A DNA stretch of 54,223 bases, taken from NCBI GenBank assembly GCA_051877515.1, contig JBJEIY010000012.1:1-54223 (forward strand), given 5' to 3'. The notes under the pieces were generated by a model that worked only from the letters and a program-made list of their open reading frames with translations, was not told where the DNA came from and did no database searches. Made by a program: the position numbers and the translations under genes. Positions 1-7,274 of the stretch are shown one piece after another. The stretch is from XBB1006 sp051877515. Its GTDB lineage: Bacteria; Bacillota; Clostridia; Lachnospirales; Lachnospiraceae. Each line of letters begins with the position of its first letter. Within the stretch, counting starts at the first letter, position 1.

Positions 1-60
1 TCGAACCTATAGAAAAGGTAAAGAATGACTATGACTAAATATAATAGTAGGAGATAATCC

Positions 61-648
61 ATGAACTATATTATTATGGCTGATGGCAAGGGGAATCGAT
101 GGAATAATTACCAGGACAAGCCGAAGCATTTTATTACGGTGGAAGGGGAGACCCTGTTAAAGCGCACCGTGCGTCTTGTAAAACAGCGGGATCCACAGGC
201 AACGGTATATATTACCAGTCACGACCCCCGCTATGAAGTGGAAGGTGCTATCCGGCATGAGCCTCTGCATAATGTGTTGGAGATTGACCGCTTTACAGAG
301 GAACTGATCGAAGATCATGTGTGCTTCTTATACGGAGATACTTTTTATTCAGAAGAAGCGATGGATATCATTACGGGAACCCCGGCAGTGAGCCTGCTGT
401 TTTTTGGAAATGAGCGTTCTATTGTGGCCATTAAGGTGCGGGATGGAGAATTGTTCCGAAGCCATGTTGACCGGGTAAGGAAGCTGTTTCTTCAGGGGAG
501 TATTGAAAACTGTAAGGGCTGGCAGGTGTATCAGTCCTTTACCGGGCTTAAATTTGATGAAAAGGTAATCGGTGAGAACTACATCTATATCAAAGATGAA
601 ACCAGAGATTTTAATTCGCCGGAGGATTTGGAAAAATGGAAATTTTAA
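61..648 (+). CDS. MobA/IspD-like nucleotidyltransferase
   Basis: The N-terminus has the nucleotidyltransferase fold signature: a loop with ADGKGNRW in place of the usual GxGxR, then KPKHFI. A metal-binding-type Asp lies in LYGDT, and the C-terminal DFNSPEDLEKW resembles the endings of IspD/GlmU-like enzymes. At 195 aa it is a lone catalytic domain. The family transfers a nucleotide from an NTP to a sugar- or alcohol-phosphate. Next to an ABC-2 polysaccharide permease it probably makes an activated precursor for a surface glycan or teichoic-acid-like polymer; the substrate cannot be read from sequence. The start is set by AGGAGA about 8 nt upstream. The last 13 nt overlap the permease gene, so the two are co-transcribed. 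The 5' part of this operon lies outside the window. Confidence 0.7.
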   Translation: MNYIIMADGKGNRWNNYQDKPKHFITVEGETLLKRTVRLVKQRDPQATVYITSHDPRYEVEGAIRHEPLHNVLEIDRFTEELIEDHVCFLYGDTFYSEEAMDIITGTPAVSLLFFGNERSIVAIKVRDGELFRSHVDRVRKLFLQGSIENCKGWQVYQSFTGLKFDEKVIGENYIYIKDETRDFNSPEDLEKWKF

Positions 649-1442
649 AACAGATCATTTCGGATCATGTGAAATATCGTAAGCAGATCTGGAAACTGGC
701 GCTGTCAGATCTGAAAAAACAATACAAAGGTGCTATGTTGGGACCACTGTGGCTGTTTTTTAAACCGGCCATCCGTATTTTTGTTTATTACTTTGCCTTT
801 GCCATTGGACTTAGACAGGGTTCGCCGGTGGAAGGCTATCCCAGATTTTTGTGGCTGTTGGCAGGATTGATCCCCTGGTTCTATATTCAGATCATGTTGC
901 CGGGCGGATCGGGTTCGCTGCGCAGATATACTTATCTGATCACCAAGATCAAGTATCCCATCAGTACCATTCCAACCTTTGTGAATATTTCGGAATTTCT
1001 GATCCACCTGATGCTGCTTGCTCTCATGATCGTGATCTTTATCTTGTTTGGATATATGCCTGACCGGTATTATCTGCAGCTGCCGTTGTACATGCTCATG
1101 CTGTTTCTGTTCTTCAATGTCTGGGCGCTGTTTGCCGGTATGCTGGGGGCCATCAGCCGGGATTTCAATAACTTTATCAAGTCGATTACCATTGCCTTTT
1201 TCTGGCTGTCAGGAATCTTTTATGCTACGGACAAGATCCAGGTGGGATGGTTAAGACGCCTGATGCTTTGGAATCCGGTTACCATTCTTGTAAATGGTTA
1301 TCGAAACTGCTTTGTTTATAAAAAGTGGTTCTGGGAAACCCCCATTGAGATGCGGAATTTCTGCGTAGTCTTTGTGATCCTGTTTTTGTTGGCTCTCTGG
1401 GCCTATCGGAAACTATACAAGGATATTCCGGACGTATTATAG
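636..1442 (+). CDS. ABC-2 type polysaccharide/teichoic acid export permease (TagG/Wzm family)
   Basis: A 268-aa polytopic protein with about six hydrophobic segments. The N-terminal cytoplasmic region, SDLKKQYKGAMLGPLWLF, is typical of TagG/RfbA-type permeases, which with an ATPase (TagH/Wzt) flip lipid-linked glycans across the membrane. GGAGG at 621-625 sits 10 nt before the ATG. No ATPase gene follows, since the next gene runs the other way, so the partner should lie upstream outside the window. The gene ends at a strong hairpin terminator that lies inside the convergent small ORF downstream. Confidence 0.88.
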   Translation: MEILKQIISDHVKYRKQIWKLALSDLKKQYKGAMLGPLWLFFKPAIRIFVYYFAFAIGLRQGSPVEGYPRFLWLLAGLIPWFYIQIMLPGGSGSLRRYTYLITKIKYPISTIPTFVNISEFLIHLMLLALMIVIFILFGYMPDRYYLQLPLYMLMLFLFFNVWALFAGMLGAISRDFNNFIKSITIAFFWLSGIFYATDKIQVGWLRRLMLWNPVTILVNGYRNCFVYKKWFWETPIEMRNFCVVFVILFLLALWAYRKLYKDIPDVL

Positions 1443-1460
1443 AATGAATGTAAAAATGTA

Positions 1461-1658
1461 TTATGGTAGAACAGGAGGAAGCGTACCCTCCTGTTCTATT
1501 TTTTCTTCCATTCGTCGTGCGGTTTCCTCCATAGCCTCTGAATGACCGGTGAGGGCAGCAAAAGGAGAAAACTGTGCAGCCCGTTCACTGACCGGCATGG
1601 GAGGATGATTCCTGGAAACAGGGCGGGGCATGGAAATGATATCCTCATACTTACTCAT
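1461..1658 (-). CDS. Small conserved partner protein of the Y-family polymerase
   Basis: A 65-aa soluble protein with the conserved stretch SERAAQFSPFAALTGH followed by an acidic helix (EAMEETARRMEEKI). Small proteins of this type are commonly encoded directly after UmuC/DinB-like polymerases in Clostridia, in the position YolD has next to UvrX-type polymerases in Bacillus. Its ATG overlaps the polymerase stop by 4 nt (ATGA), so the two are translationally coupled. An accessory or regulatory role for the polymerase is inferred from this pairing only. The C-terminal residues (about EQEGTLPPVL) are encoded by the terminator hairpin of the opposing operon, which may constrain that end of the protein. 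Confidence 0.75.
   Translation of the reverse strand: MSKYEDIISMPRPVSRNHPPMPVSERAAQFSPFAALTGHSEAMEETARRMEEKIEQEGTLPPVLP
1467..1510 (+). terminator. Rho-independent terminator of the permease operon
   Basis: A perfect 12-bp stem (1467-1478 with 1487-1498, arm TAGAACAGGAGG) and an 8-nt loop are followed by a T-rich tract. It lies entirely within the 3' coding end of the convergent minus-strand small gene, so the same bases encode that protein's last residues. Confidence 0.85.
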
Positions 1659-3205
1659 GCTTTGTGACCTCCAATCTGGGAATTCCGTTGTCTGGCAGTG
1701 GCACCTTCCTGCAGGTTCATGCCTTTTAACATGGCATTCTTGCCATATTTCTTTTTTACGGAAAGCATGGCTTCCTGCATCTTCCGTTCTTTCTTAAGGG
1801 CGGCATCCTCCTCGTGGGTCTTTTCATCCTGTACTGCGTAATCGGTAAAAAGATCCAGCTGCTGATAATCCCCGGAGTGGGAAACAGCGGATTCTTCCAC
1901 TACATGATTCGCAGTAAGCGTAAGTCTGCGTACATAAAACGCTGGATTTACGATTTCGTCAAACAGGGAAGCAGCTGCTTCCATTAATTGTCTGGAAGAA
2001 GAGCTGTGTGTTGTCAGGTTTTTGGTTCCATGGGCATGCTTGGGAACTTTCCGGCCATAGTGATCGGTTGTTACTTCTCCTTTAAAGGCAGCAGACAGGA
2101 CAGGATCTTTGAGGTTTTCGATATCATAGCCTACTGTAAGTACCAGCTGGTCGGTCACCAGTTTTTTTTCTACCAGATCAAGAGCCAACAGGTCTGCCAT
2201 TTCCAGAAGAACCAGACGGGCCTTGGCAGCCTCATAGGGACAGGACAGAACCTGACCGGAGCTTACGCTGTTGCTGGCAGGTTTATAGGCTTTAATATCC
2301 GCAATGGTCACGGGTTCATACCCCCAGGCATGATCAATAAGCAGCTCGGCATTAATGCCAAACAGTTTATATAAAAGTTCTTCGTTATAAAAGTCATTGG
2401 GACCACCCAGTGAACAGCGGGCAATGTCCCCCATGGTATACAGCCCACAGGCGTTTAGTTTTGCCGCATAGCCGCGTCCAACCCGCCAGAAGTCCGTAAG
2501 CGGCTGGTGGTCCCACAGAAGCCGGCGATAATCCTCTTCAGAGGAAAGCTGGGCGATCCTGGCCCCGTTTTCATCCGGCCGACAATGTTTGGCAACGATA
2601 TCCATAGCCACCTTGCAAAGATAGAGATTAGGCGCGATACCTGCTGTAGCAGTGATCCCGGTTACCTGCAGTACATCCTGCAGGATTTTTTGTGTAAGGG
2701 TCAGGGCATCCATCCGGTAGATCTTCAAATATCCGGTAAGATCCATAAAGACTTCGTCAATAGAATAAGGATGGATATCCTCTTTTGCCACATAACGCAG
2801 ATAGAGTTCATATATTTTGGTACTGTATTGGATATAGTGAGCCATTCGGGGCGTTGCGGTAATATAATCCAGGGCGTATTCCGGATGACGTTCCAGCTCC
2901 ATGGCATCGCAGGAGACACCGGTAAATCTGTGACCGGGCGCATGCTGCAGTCTTTCCTGATTGATCTGCTTTACCCGTTGCATGACTTCAAACAGTCTGG
3001 GACGGCCTGAGATACCATAGGATTTCAGGGAAGGAGAGACGGCCAGACAGATGGTTTTTGACGTGCGGCTTGCATCTGCCACTACCAGATTGGTTGTGAG
3101 AGGGTCCAGAAGGCGCTCTACGCACTCTACAGATGCATAGAAAGATTTCAGGTCGATGGCCACATAAGTGTGTTCTGTTTCCGGGTGGTATTTGTGATCA
3201 GTCAT
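1655..3205 (-). CDS. Y-family DNA polymerase (UmuC/DinB-like, translesion synthesis)
   Basis: An error-tolerant polymerase that copies past damaged bases. The first catalytic Asp is in YVAIDLKSFYAS (D18), and the second catalytic pair is in YSIDEVFMDLT (D150, E151). A helix-hairpin-helix region and little-finger domain follow. The C-terminal 80 or so residues are charged and of low complexity. The length of 516 aa is longer than DinB and suits the UmuC/UvrX class. An in-frame ATG at 3211 lies only 1 nt from AAAGGAG, while the ATG at 3205 lies 7 nt from it, so I use 3205. A minus-strand extended -10 (TGTTATAAT, 3236-3244) lies upstream. No LexA-type GAAC-N4-GTTC box is visible in this promoter. 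Confidence 0.92.
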   Translation of the reverse strand: MTDHKYHPETEHTYVAIDLKSFYASVECVERLLDPLTTNLVVADASRTSKTICLAVSPSLKSYGISGRPRLFEVMQRVKQINQERLQHAPGHRFTGVSCDAMELERHPEYALDYITATPRMAHYIQYSTKIYELYLRYVAKEDIHPYSIDEVFMDLTGYLKIYRMDALTLTQKILQDVLQVTGITATAGIAPNLYLCKVAMDIVAKHCRPDENGARIAQLSSEEDYRRLLWDHQPLTDFWRVGRGYAAKLNACGLYTMGDIARCSLGGPNDFYNEELLYKLFGINAELLIDHAWGYEPVTIADIKAYKPASNSVSSGQVLSCPYEAAKARLVLLEMADLLALDLVEKKLVTDQLVLTVGYDIENLKDPVLSAAFKGEVTTDHYGRKVPKHAHGTKNLTTHSSSSRQLMEAAASLFDEIVNPAFYVRRLTLTANHVVEESAVSHSGDYQQLDLFTDYAVQDEKTHEEDAALKKERKMQEAMLSVKKKYGKNAMLKGMNLQEGATARQRNSQIGGHKA

Positions 3206-3235
3206 GCGCATTCTCCTTTCCTCGGTTTTAGGTTT

Positions 3236-3269
3236 ATTATAACAGAAAAATATGATATTATAATCATAT
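3236..3269. promoter_or_regulatory. Divergent promoters with an inverted repeat (polY / fprA)
   Basis: On the minus strand an extended -10, TGTTATAAT, spans 3244-3236 and faces the polymerase gene. On the plus strand a -10, TATAAT, at 3259-3264 faces the flavodiiron gene. Inverted arms ATATGAT (3250-3256) and ATCATAT (3263-3269), separated by 6 nt, overlap the plus -10 and the minus -35 region. This could be an operator able to control both genes. No regulator is identified. Confidence 0.5.
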
Positions 3270-3294
3270 ATTTGGATTTTGGAGGTGTATAAAA

Positions 3295-4461
3295 ATGGAA
3301 GATATGATAATCAGCGAAGCAGTGAAATATGTGGGCGTCAATGATCATGATCTGGATTTGTTTGAAGGACAGTATCCGGTGCAGAATGGTGCATCGTATA
3401 ATTCCTATGTGATTTTAGATGAAGAGGTAGCAGTTATGGATACGGCAGACCGGAGGGTGAGCCGTCAGTGGATGCAAAATGTAAAGAGGGTACTGGATGG
3501 CAGACAGCCGGATTATTTGGTGGTATCCCATATGGAACCGGATCATGCTGCTAATATCATGGCTCTGCTGGAGGAATATCCGCAGACCACCGTGGTAGGA
3601 AATGCCAAGACCTTTGGAATGATGGAACAGTTCTTCCGTGACCGTCAGGTAGAAAACCGTCTGGTGGTAAAAGAAGGAGATACACTTTCTTTAGGAGATC
3701 ATGAACTTCATTTCATTATGGCTCCTATGGTACATTGGCCTGAGGTTATGATGGAATATGAAAGCAGGGAGAAAATCCTGTTTTCCGCAGATGCTTTTGG
3801 CAAATTCGGCACCTGGGACATCCAGGAAAAATGGTCCATTGAGGCCAGAAGATATTATTACAATATCGTAGGGAAGTATGGTGCGCAGGTAGCAGCATTG
3901 TTGAAGAAAGCGGAAGGGCTTGAAATCCGGACGATCTGTCCGCTTCATGGACCGGTGTTGAAGGACAACATTGACTATTATATTCGAAAATATAAGATCT
4001 GGTGCAGTTATGACGCAGATAAAGAGGGTGTGCTGATTGCTTACGCATCTGTTTATGGGCATACGAAAGAGGCCGCAGAGAAGATGGCGGAGTATGTCAG
4101 GGCCTGTGGTGAAAAGCGTGTGGTCATCATGGATCTTACCAGGACCGATGTTTCCGTGGCATTGTCTGATGCCTTCCGGTATGATCATTTGATCCTGGCA
4201 GGTGTAACCTATGATGGAGGTATGTTCCCCTGTATGGAAGAGTTTTTGAATCATTTGAAGGCCAAGAACTACCAGAGGAGGACAGTGGGTCTGATGGAAA
4301 ACGGAAGCTGGGCTCCCCTGGCAGCCAAGTGTATGAGGGAAAAACTGTCGGAAATGAAGGAAATTACCTTTGTGGAACCTGTGGTAACGATTAAGTCCAG
4401 TATCACACCGGAAAATATCGAGGAAATGAAGGAACTGGCAAAAGCCATTACCACAAGATAA
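3295..4461 (+). CDS. fprA: A-type flavodiiron protein (O2/NO reductase)
   Basis: A 388-aa cytoplasmic enzyme with an N-terminal metallo-beta-lactamase-fold diiron domain and a C-terminal flavodoxin domain. The iron ligands are all present: H79-x-E81-x-D83 in SHMEPDH, H147 in MVHWPE, D166 in SADAFG and H218 in CPLHGP. The FMN-binding flavodoxin loop is at about 248-257 (IAYASVYGHT). Family members reduce O2 to water and/or NO to N2O, taking electrons from rubredoxin or F420-like donors, and protect strict anaerobes. No fused rubredoxin domain is present. GGAGGTG lies 9 nt before the ATG. It appears monocistronic, with its own -10 at 3259-3264. Substrate preference (O2 or NO) cannot be told from the sequence. 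Confidence 0.95.
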   Translation: MEDMIISEAVKYVGVNDHDLDLFEGQYPVQNGASYNSYVILDEEVAVMDTADRRVSRQWMQNVKRVLDGRQPDYLVVSHMEPDHAANIMALLEEYPQTTVVGNAKTFGMMEQFFRDRQVENRLVVKEGDTLSLGDHELHFIMAPMVHWPEVMMEYESREKILFSADAFGKFGTWDIQEKWSIEARRYYYNIVGKYGAQVAALLKKAEGLEIRTICPLHGPVLKDNIDYYIRKYKIWCSYDADKEGVLIAYASVYGHTKEAAEKMAEYVRACGEKRVVIMDLTRTDVSVALSDAFRYDHLILAGVTYDGGMFPCMEEFLNHLKAKNYQRRTVGLMENGSWAPLAAKCMREKLSEMKEITFVEPVVTIKSSITPENIEEMKELAKAITTR

Positions 4462-4553
4462 ATGACGCCTGGGATGCCGGACATGAAACTTTCTATTCCG
4501 GGGGTTCATCCAATTATTGTAAAAAAGAGAAACCTGATGATAGGAGGGTGTGT

Positions 4554-5753
4554 ATGGAAAGTAAGAAAAACATAGGATTGTATATCCTGTTGTCCGTTAT
4601 CCTGGTGGCTGCCATTGTAAGTTCGGCGGTAAGTGCCGTTGCAGTCCGGCAGGTGATGCAGGCGAATAAGACGCTGAAAAAGATGAATGAAGAAAAAGTG
4701 GAGAAGACGCAGGAAGATGGTGTCATGATCGCAGAACAATATGAGATCAAATCTACAGTGGCAATTTCCGATGCGTACAAGAATCAGGATGACAGCCAGT
4801 TGTCTGAAGAAGATAAGGAAACTCTGAAGATGGCCAGCGACATACTGGATGAGATCATTACGGATGACATGAAGACGGATTATGATAAGGAACTGGCCGT
4901 TTATGAGTGGATGGTCAAGAATATCTCTTCCGGTTCCAATTCCTTACTGGTAACATCTAACAGTCCGGAAGCTGTGGGAACGCCCCACGGTGTTTTAAAG
5001 GGAAAAAGTGCAGTCTGCGTAGGCTATGCAACAACCTTCCGTCTGTTTATGCAAATGCTGGATATTGAATGTAAGGTGGTACATAATACGGATAAATATC
5101 ATTCCTGGGACGAAGTAAAACTGGATGATGACTGGTATTATGTGGATGTGTATTCCGATGCGGGAGGAACTACCTACAACAATTTCAATATGACGGATGC
5201 CATGTGTGAAAGAGGGCATGACTGGGATCACAGTTTCTGGCCGTCAGCAGTGGGAACGAAATATAATTATGCGATCCTGAATGCTAAGAAATGTGATGAT
5301 CTGTATGAGATTCCGGCAAAGATAAGGAAATCCATGGAAAAGGGTGGAAAAACCCTGTTCTTCAATATCGGAACGGATGAGGATGGAAGCAAACAGACTG
5401 TTCTTTCGGCTATGTACCAGACAGCAATGGGATATGTAGGCCAGTGGAATGCAGATGTGACCTTTAGTATGATGGAAGGAACGGATCATGAGTATATTCT
5501 GAGTATCTCCTTCTATAACTACAATCAGTCCGGTTCCACAGGACAGATCAGCGGAGAACAGCAGCAGAAACTGGACGAAGCTATGCAGAAAGCCTTTGAA
5601 GGATATACCGGGGAAGGCATGATGAGTGATGAGAATACCGGTATGGAAGAGAGCACAGAGGATCTTATGGATTCCACAATGTCTCAATCCATGAAGGACG
5701 GTGAAAAGGCGGAGAGTGCCGAGGAGAGTACAGAGTATGAAAAAGCGAAGTAA
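4554..5753 (+). CDS. Membrane-anchored transglutaminase-like protein
   Basis: Residues 8-30 or so form one hydrophobic anchor (IGLYILLSVILVAAIVSSAV), and the rest is predicted extracytoplasmic. The transglutaminase-like core carries the expected triad: Cys in GKSAVCVGYA, His in YHSWDEV and Asp in YYVDVY. These domains act as thiol proteases, amidases or crosslinkers; bacterial substrates are mostly unknown. A second region of about 90 residues with no domain I recognise follows, and the last 50 residues are acidic and Ser/Thr-rich. AGGAGG at 4542-4547 is 6 nt from the ATG at 4554, so the GTG at 4548 is not the start. The 3' end overlaps the next lipoprotein gene by 17 nt, so they form one unit. 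Confidence 0.8.
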   Translation: MESKKNIGLYILLSVILVAAIVSSAVSAVAVRQVMQANKTLKKMNEEKVEKTQEDGVMIAEQYEIKSTVAISDAYKNQDDSQLSEEDKETLKMASDILDEIITDDMKTDYDKELAVYEWMVKNISSGSNSLLVTSNSPEAVGTPHGVLKGKSAVCVGYATTFRLFMQMLDIECKVVHNTDKYHSWDEVKLDDDWYYVDVYSDAGGTTYNNFNMTDAMCERGHDWDHSFWPSAVGTKYNYAILNAKKCDDLYEIPAKIRKSMEKGGKTLFFNIGTDEDGSKQTVLSAMYQTAMGYVGQWNADVTFSMMEGTDHEYILSISFYNYNQSGSTGQISGEQQQKLDEAMQKAFEGYTGEGMMSDENTGMEESTEDLMDSTMSQSMKDGEKAESAEESTEYEKAK

Positions 5754-6240
5754 GATCCTGACAGTACTTTTGAGTGCTACTCTACTGGTGGCCGGGTTTT
5801 GCGGATGCGGAAAAAAAGAAGCACCACAGGCCAGAGTGGATATGGAACGGCTGGAAGAAGCTATGATGGCTGCAGATGATACCCTTCCGGAAATGAAGAG
5901 CAGCAGCAGCCGGCAGGAGGATGGAGAAGAACTTTTCTCTGCCCTGAGTGATGTGGATTACGATAAAGTGCAGGACTACTTTTTCTGCTATGCGGCAGAA
6001 GGGACAGCCAGTGAGTTTGCAGTGATCTTTGTCAAGGAGGAAGAGGATGTTTCCGAAGTGGAACAGAGTCTTAGGGATCACATTGAAAGCAGGAAATTGA
6101 GCTATCAGAACTATGCGCCGGATCAGGTGGAGATTGCTGAGAAAGCCTTAGTGTTTTCTAATGGCAATTATGTGGCTTATGTGATGCACAAAAGCCCTTC
6201 CTACATCAAGGCAGCTTTTGAGAAAATGATGGATGTATAG
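5737..6240 (+). CDS. DUF4358 lipoprotein
   Basis: A 167-aa protein with a basic N-terminus, a hydrophobic stretch and FCGCG at about 25-29, which is a plausible although not perfect lipobox. The body matches my recollection of DUF4358: a dissociable ASEFAVIF strand, an acidic VEQSLRDHIESR helix, a YAPDQVEIAEKA segment and a GNYVAYVM strand. No function is established. A longer ORF exists upstream, but ATG 5737 has GAGGAGAG 8 nt before it and gives the signal peptide, so it is the start. It overlaps the transglutaminase-like gene by 17 nt, which suggests the two act at the same surface site. A terminator follows at 6272. Confidence 0.8.
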   Translation: MKKRSKILTVLLSATLLVAGFCGCGKKEAPQARVDMERLEEAMMAADDTLPEMKSSSSRQEDGEELFSALSDVDYDKVQDYFFCYAAEGTASEFAVIFVKEEEDVSEVEQSLRDHIESRKLSYQNYAPDQVEIAEKALVFSNGNYVAYVMHKSPSYIKAAFEKMMDV

Positions 6241-6271
6241 CAGGACTACATAAAGTTGAGAAAAATAAAAC

Positions 6272-6308
6272 CGGCCGGTTCGGGAAGAACCGGCCGATTT
6301 CACTTTTT
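6272..6308 (+). terminator. Rho-independent terminator
   Basis: A perfect 10-bp GC-rich stem (CGGCCGGTTC 6272-6281, GAACCGGCCG 6287-6296) with a 5-nt loop is followed by ATTTCACTTTTT. It ends the DUF4358 transcript. The A-rich flank on the other side makes it a candidate terminator also for the convergent ppk-ppx operon. Confidence 0.85.
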
Positions 6309-6343
6309 AGGGGGGAAAAACTCATAAAGTGGAGTTTGTATTG

Positions 6344-7261
6344 TCAGCCAGGCTGCTCTGAAAGAGAGGATTGTATTTTCTGGTGCAGATATCCTTCTCT
6401 GACACCGTAACGACTGACCGTGATATCCTGTATTTCGTATTGGTCTGCCAGATAGTTTAAGATTAGGATGCCCGGGATAAGGGTGTGGATACGTTCCGGT
6501 TCATGGCGCAGGATCAGATCTGTGGATTTTTTGCTGCCCCCGCAAAGGAATCCGGTCAGATCATTTAACTGTTCATGGGAAAAGCATCGGCAGTGTTCCG
6601 GAAGATCATAAAGCTTACGGCATAACCGCAAAGCAGCCCGGGAAGTTCCGCCGACACAGATCATGTGCTCCTGTGGGGGGATGCTTTTTGCGGTGGAATT
6701 GTCAAAGGCGCGAAGGATGGTTTCGTTGATCAGCCGTTGTGCTTCTTTGCCGGGAAGGATCTTTTTCACACAATCCCGATACAGTTTTAAGGAGCCAACC
6801 GGTATACTCTGGACTTCTTGCGGAATGCTGTCGGTGAAATGCACCAGCTCTGTGCTGGCGCCACCAATATCCGTAAAGAGACCGCCGGTAATGGTCATGT
6901 CGCTGCGGACACCGAAAAAACCGTATTCTGCCTCCTTTTCACCGGAAAGAACTTCCACCGGGATACCGGTGGAAAGGCGTATCTGTTCCACCGCCTGGTC
7001 AGTGTTGGAAATATTACGCAGGGAAGCAGTGGCAAACACAGCCAGGTTTTCAATCTGAAGCAGATCCAGAGTGTGTTGAAATTGAAGAAGTCCCCGGCAG
7101 GCACAGTCTATTCCATCCTGAGTCAGGGCGCCGTCTTTTACATATCCGGCCAGTCCGGCCATGATCTTTTCTTTAAAAAGGATCTTAAAGTGAAGCCGGT
7201 CAATGTCATAGACGGTTAACCGGATGCTGTTGGATCCCATATCAATCAATGCATATTTCAT
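6344..7261 (-). CDS. ppx: Exopolyphosphatase / Ppx-GppA family phosphatase
   Basis: A 305-aa ASKHA-fold enzyme with the phosphate-1 motif IDMGSNSIRL near the N-terminus and the phosphate-2 motif FTDIGGASTELV around residue 130. Enzymes of this family release orthophosphate from polyphosphate or hydrolyse the gamma phosphate of pppGpp. The protein stops after the two ASKHA subdomains and lacks the C-terminal HD-like extension of E. coli Ppx. A longer reading frame exists, but the ATG at 7261 has GAGGTGG upstream and begins at the conserved MKYALIDMG. It lies 13 nt after ppk1 on the same strand, a classical polyphosphate make/break pair. Polyphosphate as substrate is favoured by that neighbour. 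Confidence 0.88.
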   Translation of the reverse strand: MKYALIDMGSNSIRLTVYDIDRLHFKILFKEKIMAGLAGYVKDGALTQDGIDCACRGLLQFQHTLDLLQIENLAVFATASLRNISNTDQAVEQIRLSTGIPVEVLSGEKEAEYGFFGVRSDMTITGGLFTDIGGASTELVHFTDSIPQEVQSIPVGSLKLYRDCVKKILPGKEAQRLINETILRAFDNSTAKSIPPQEHMICVGGTSRAALRLCRKLYDLPEHCRCFSHEQLNDLTGFLCGGSKKSTDLILRHEPERIHTLIPGILILNYLADQYEIQDITVSRYGVREGYLHQKIQSSLSEQPG

Positions 7262-7274
7262 AATTCCACCTCTG

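Noticed and set aside
2..38. 3' end of an upstream gene at the window edge
   Set aside because: Two frames run open from the edge to stops at about 27 and 38; neither piece is long enough to choose or identify.
3691..4509. 272-aa minus-strand ORF opposite the flavodiiron gene
   Set aside because: Shadow of a clearly conserved gene; its composition, rich in His, Cys and Phe, is that of an antisense frame.
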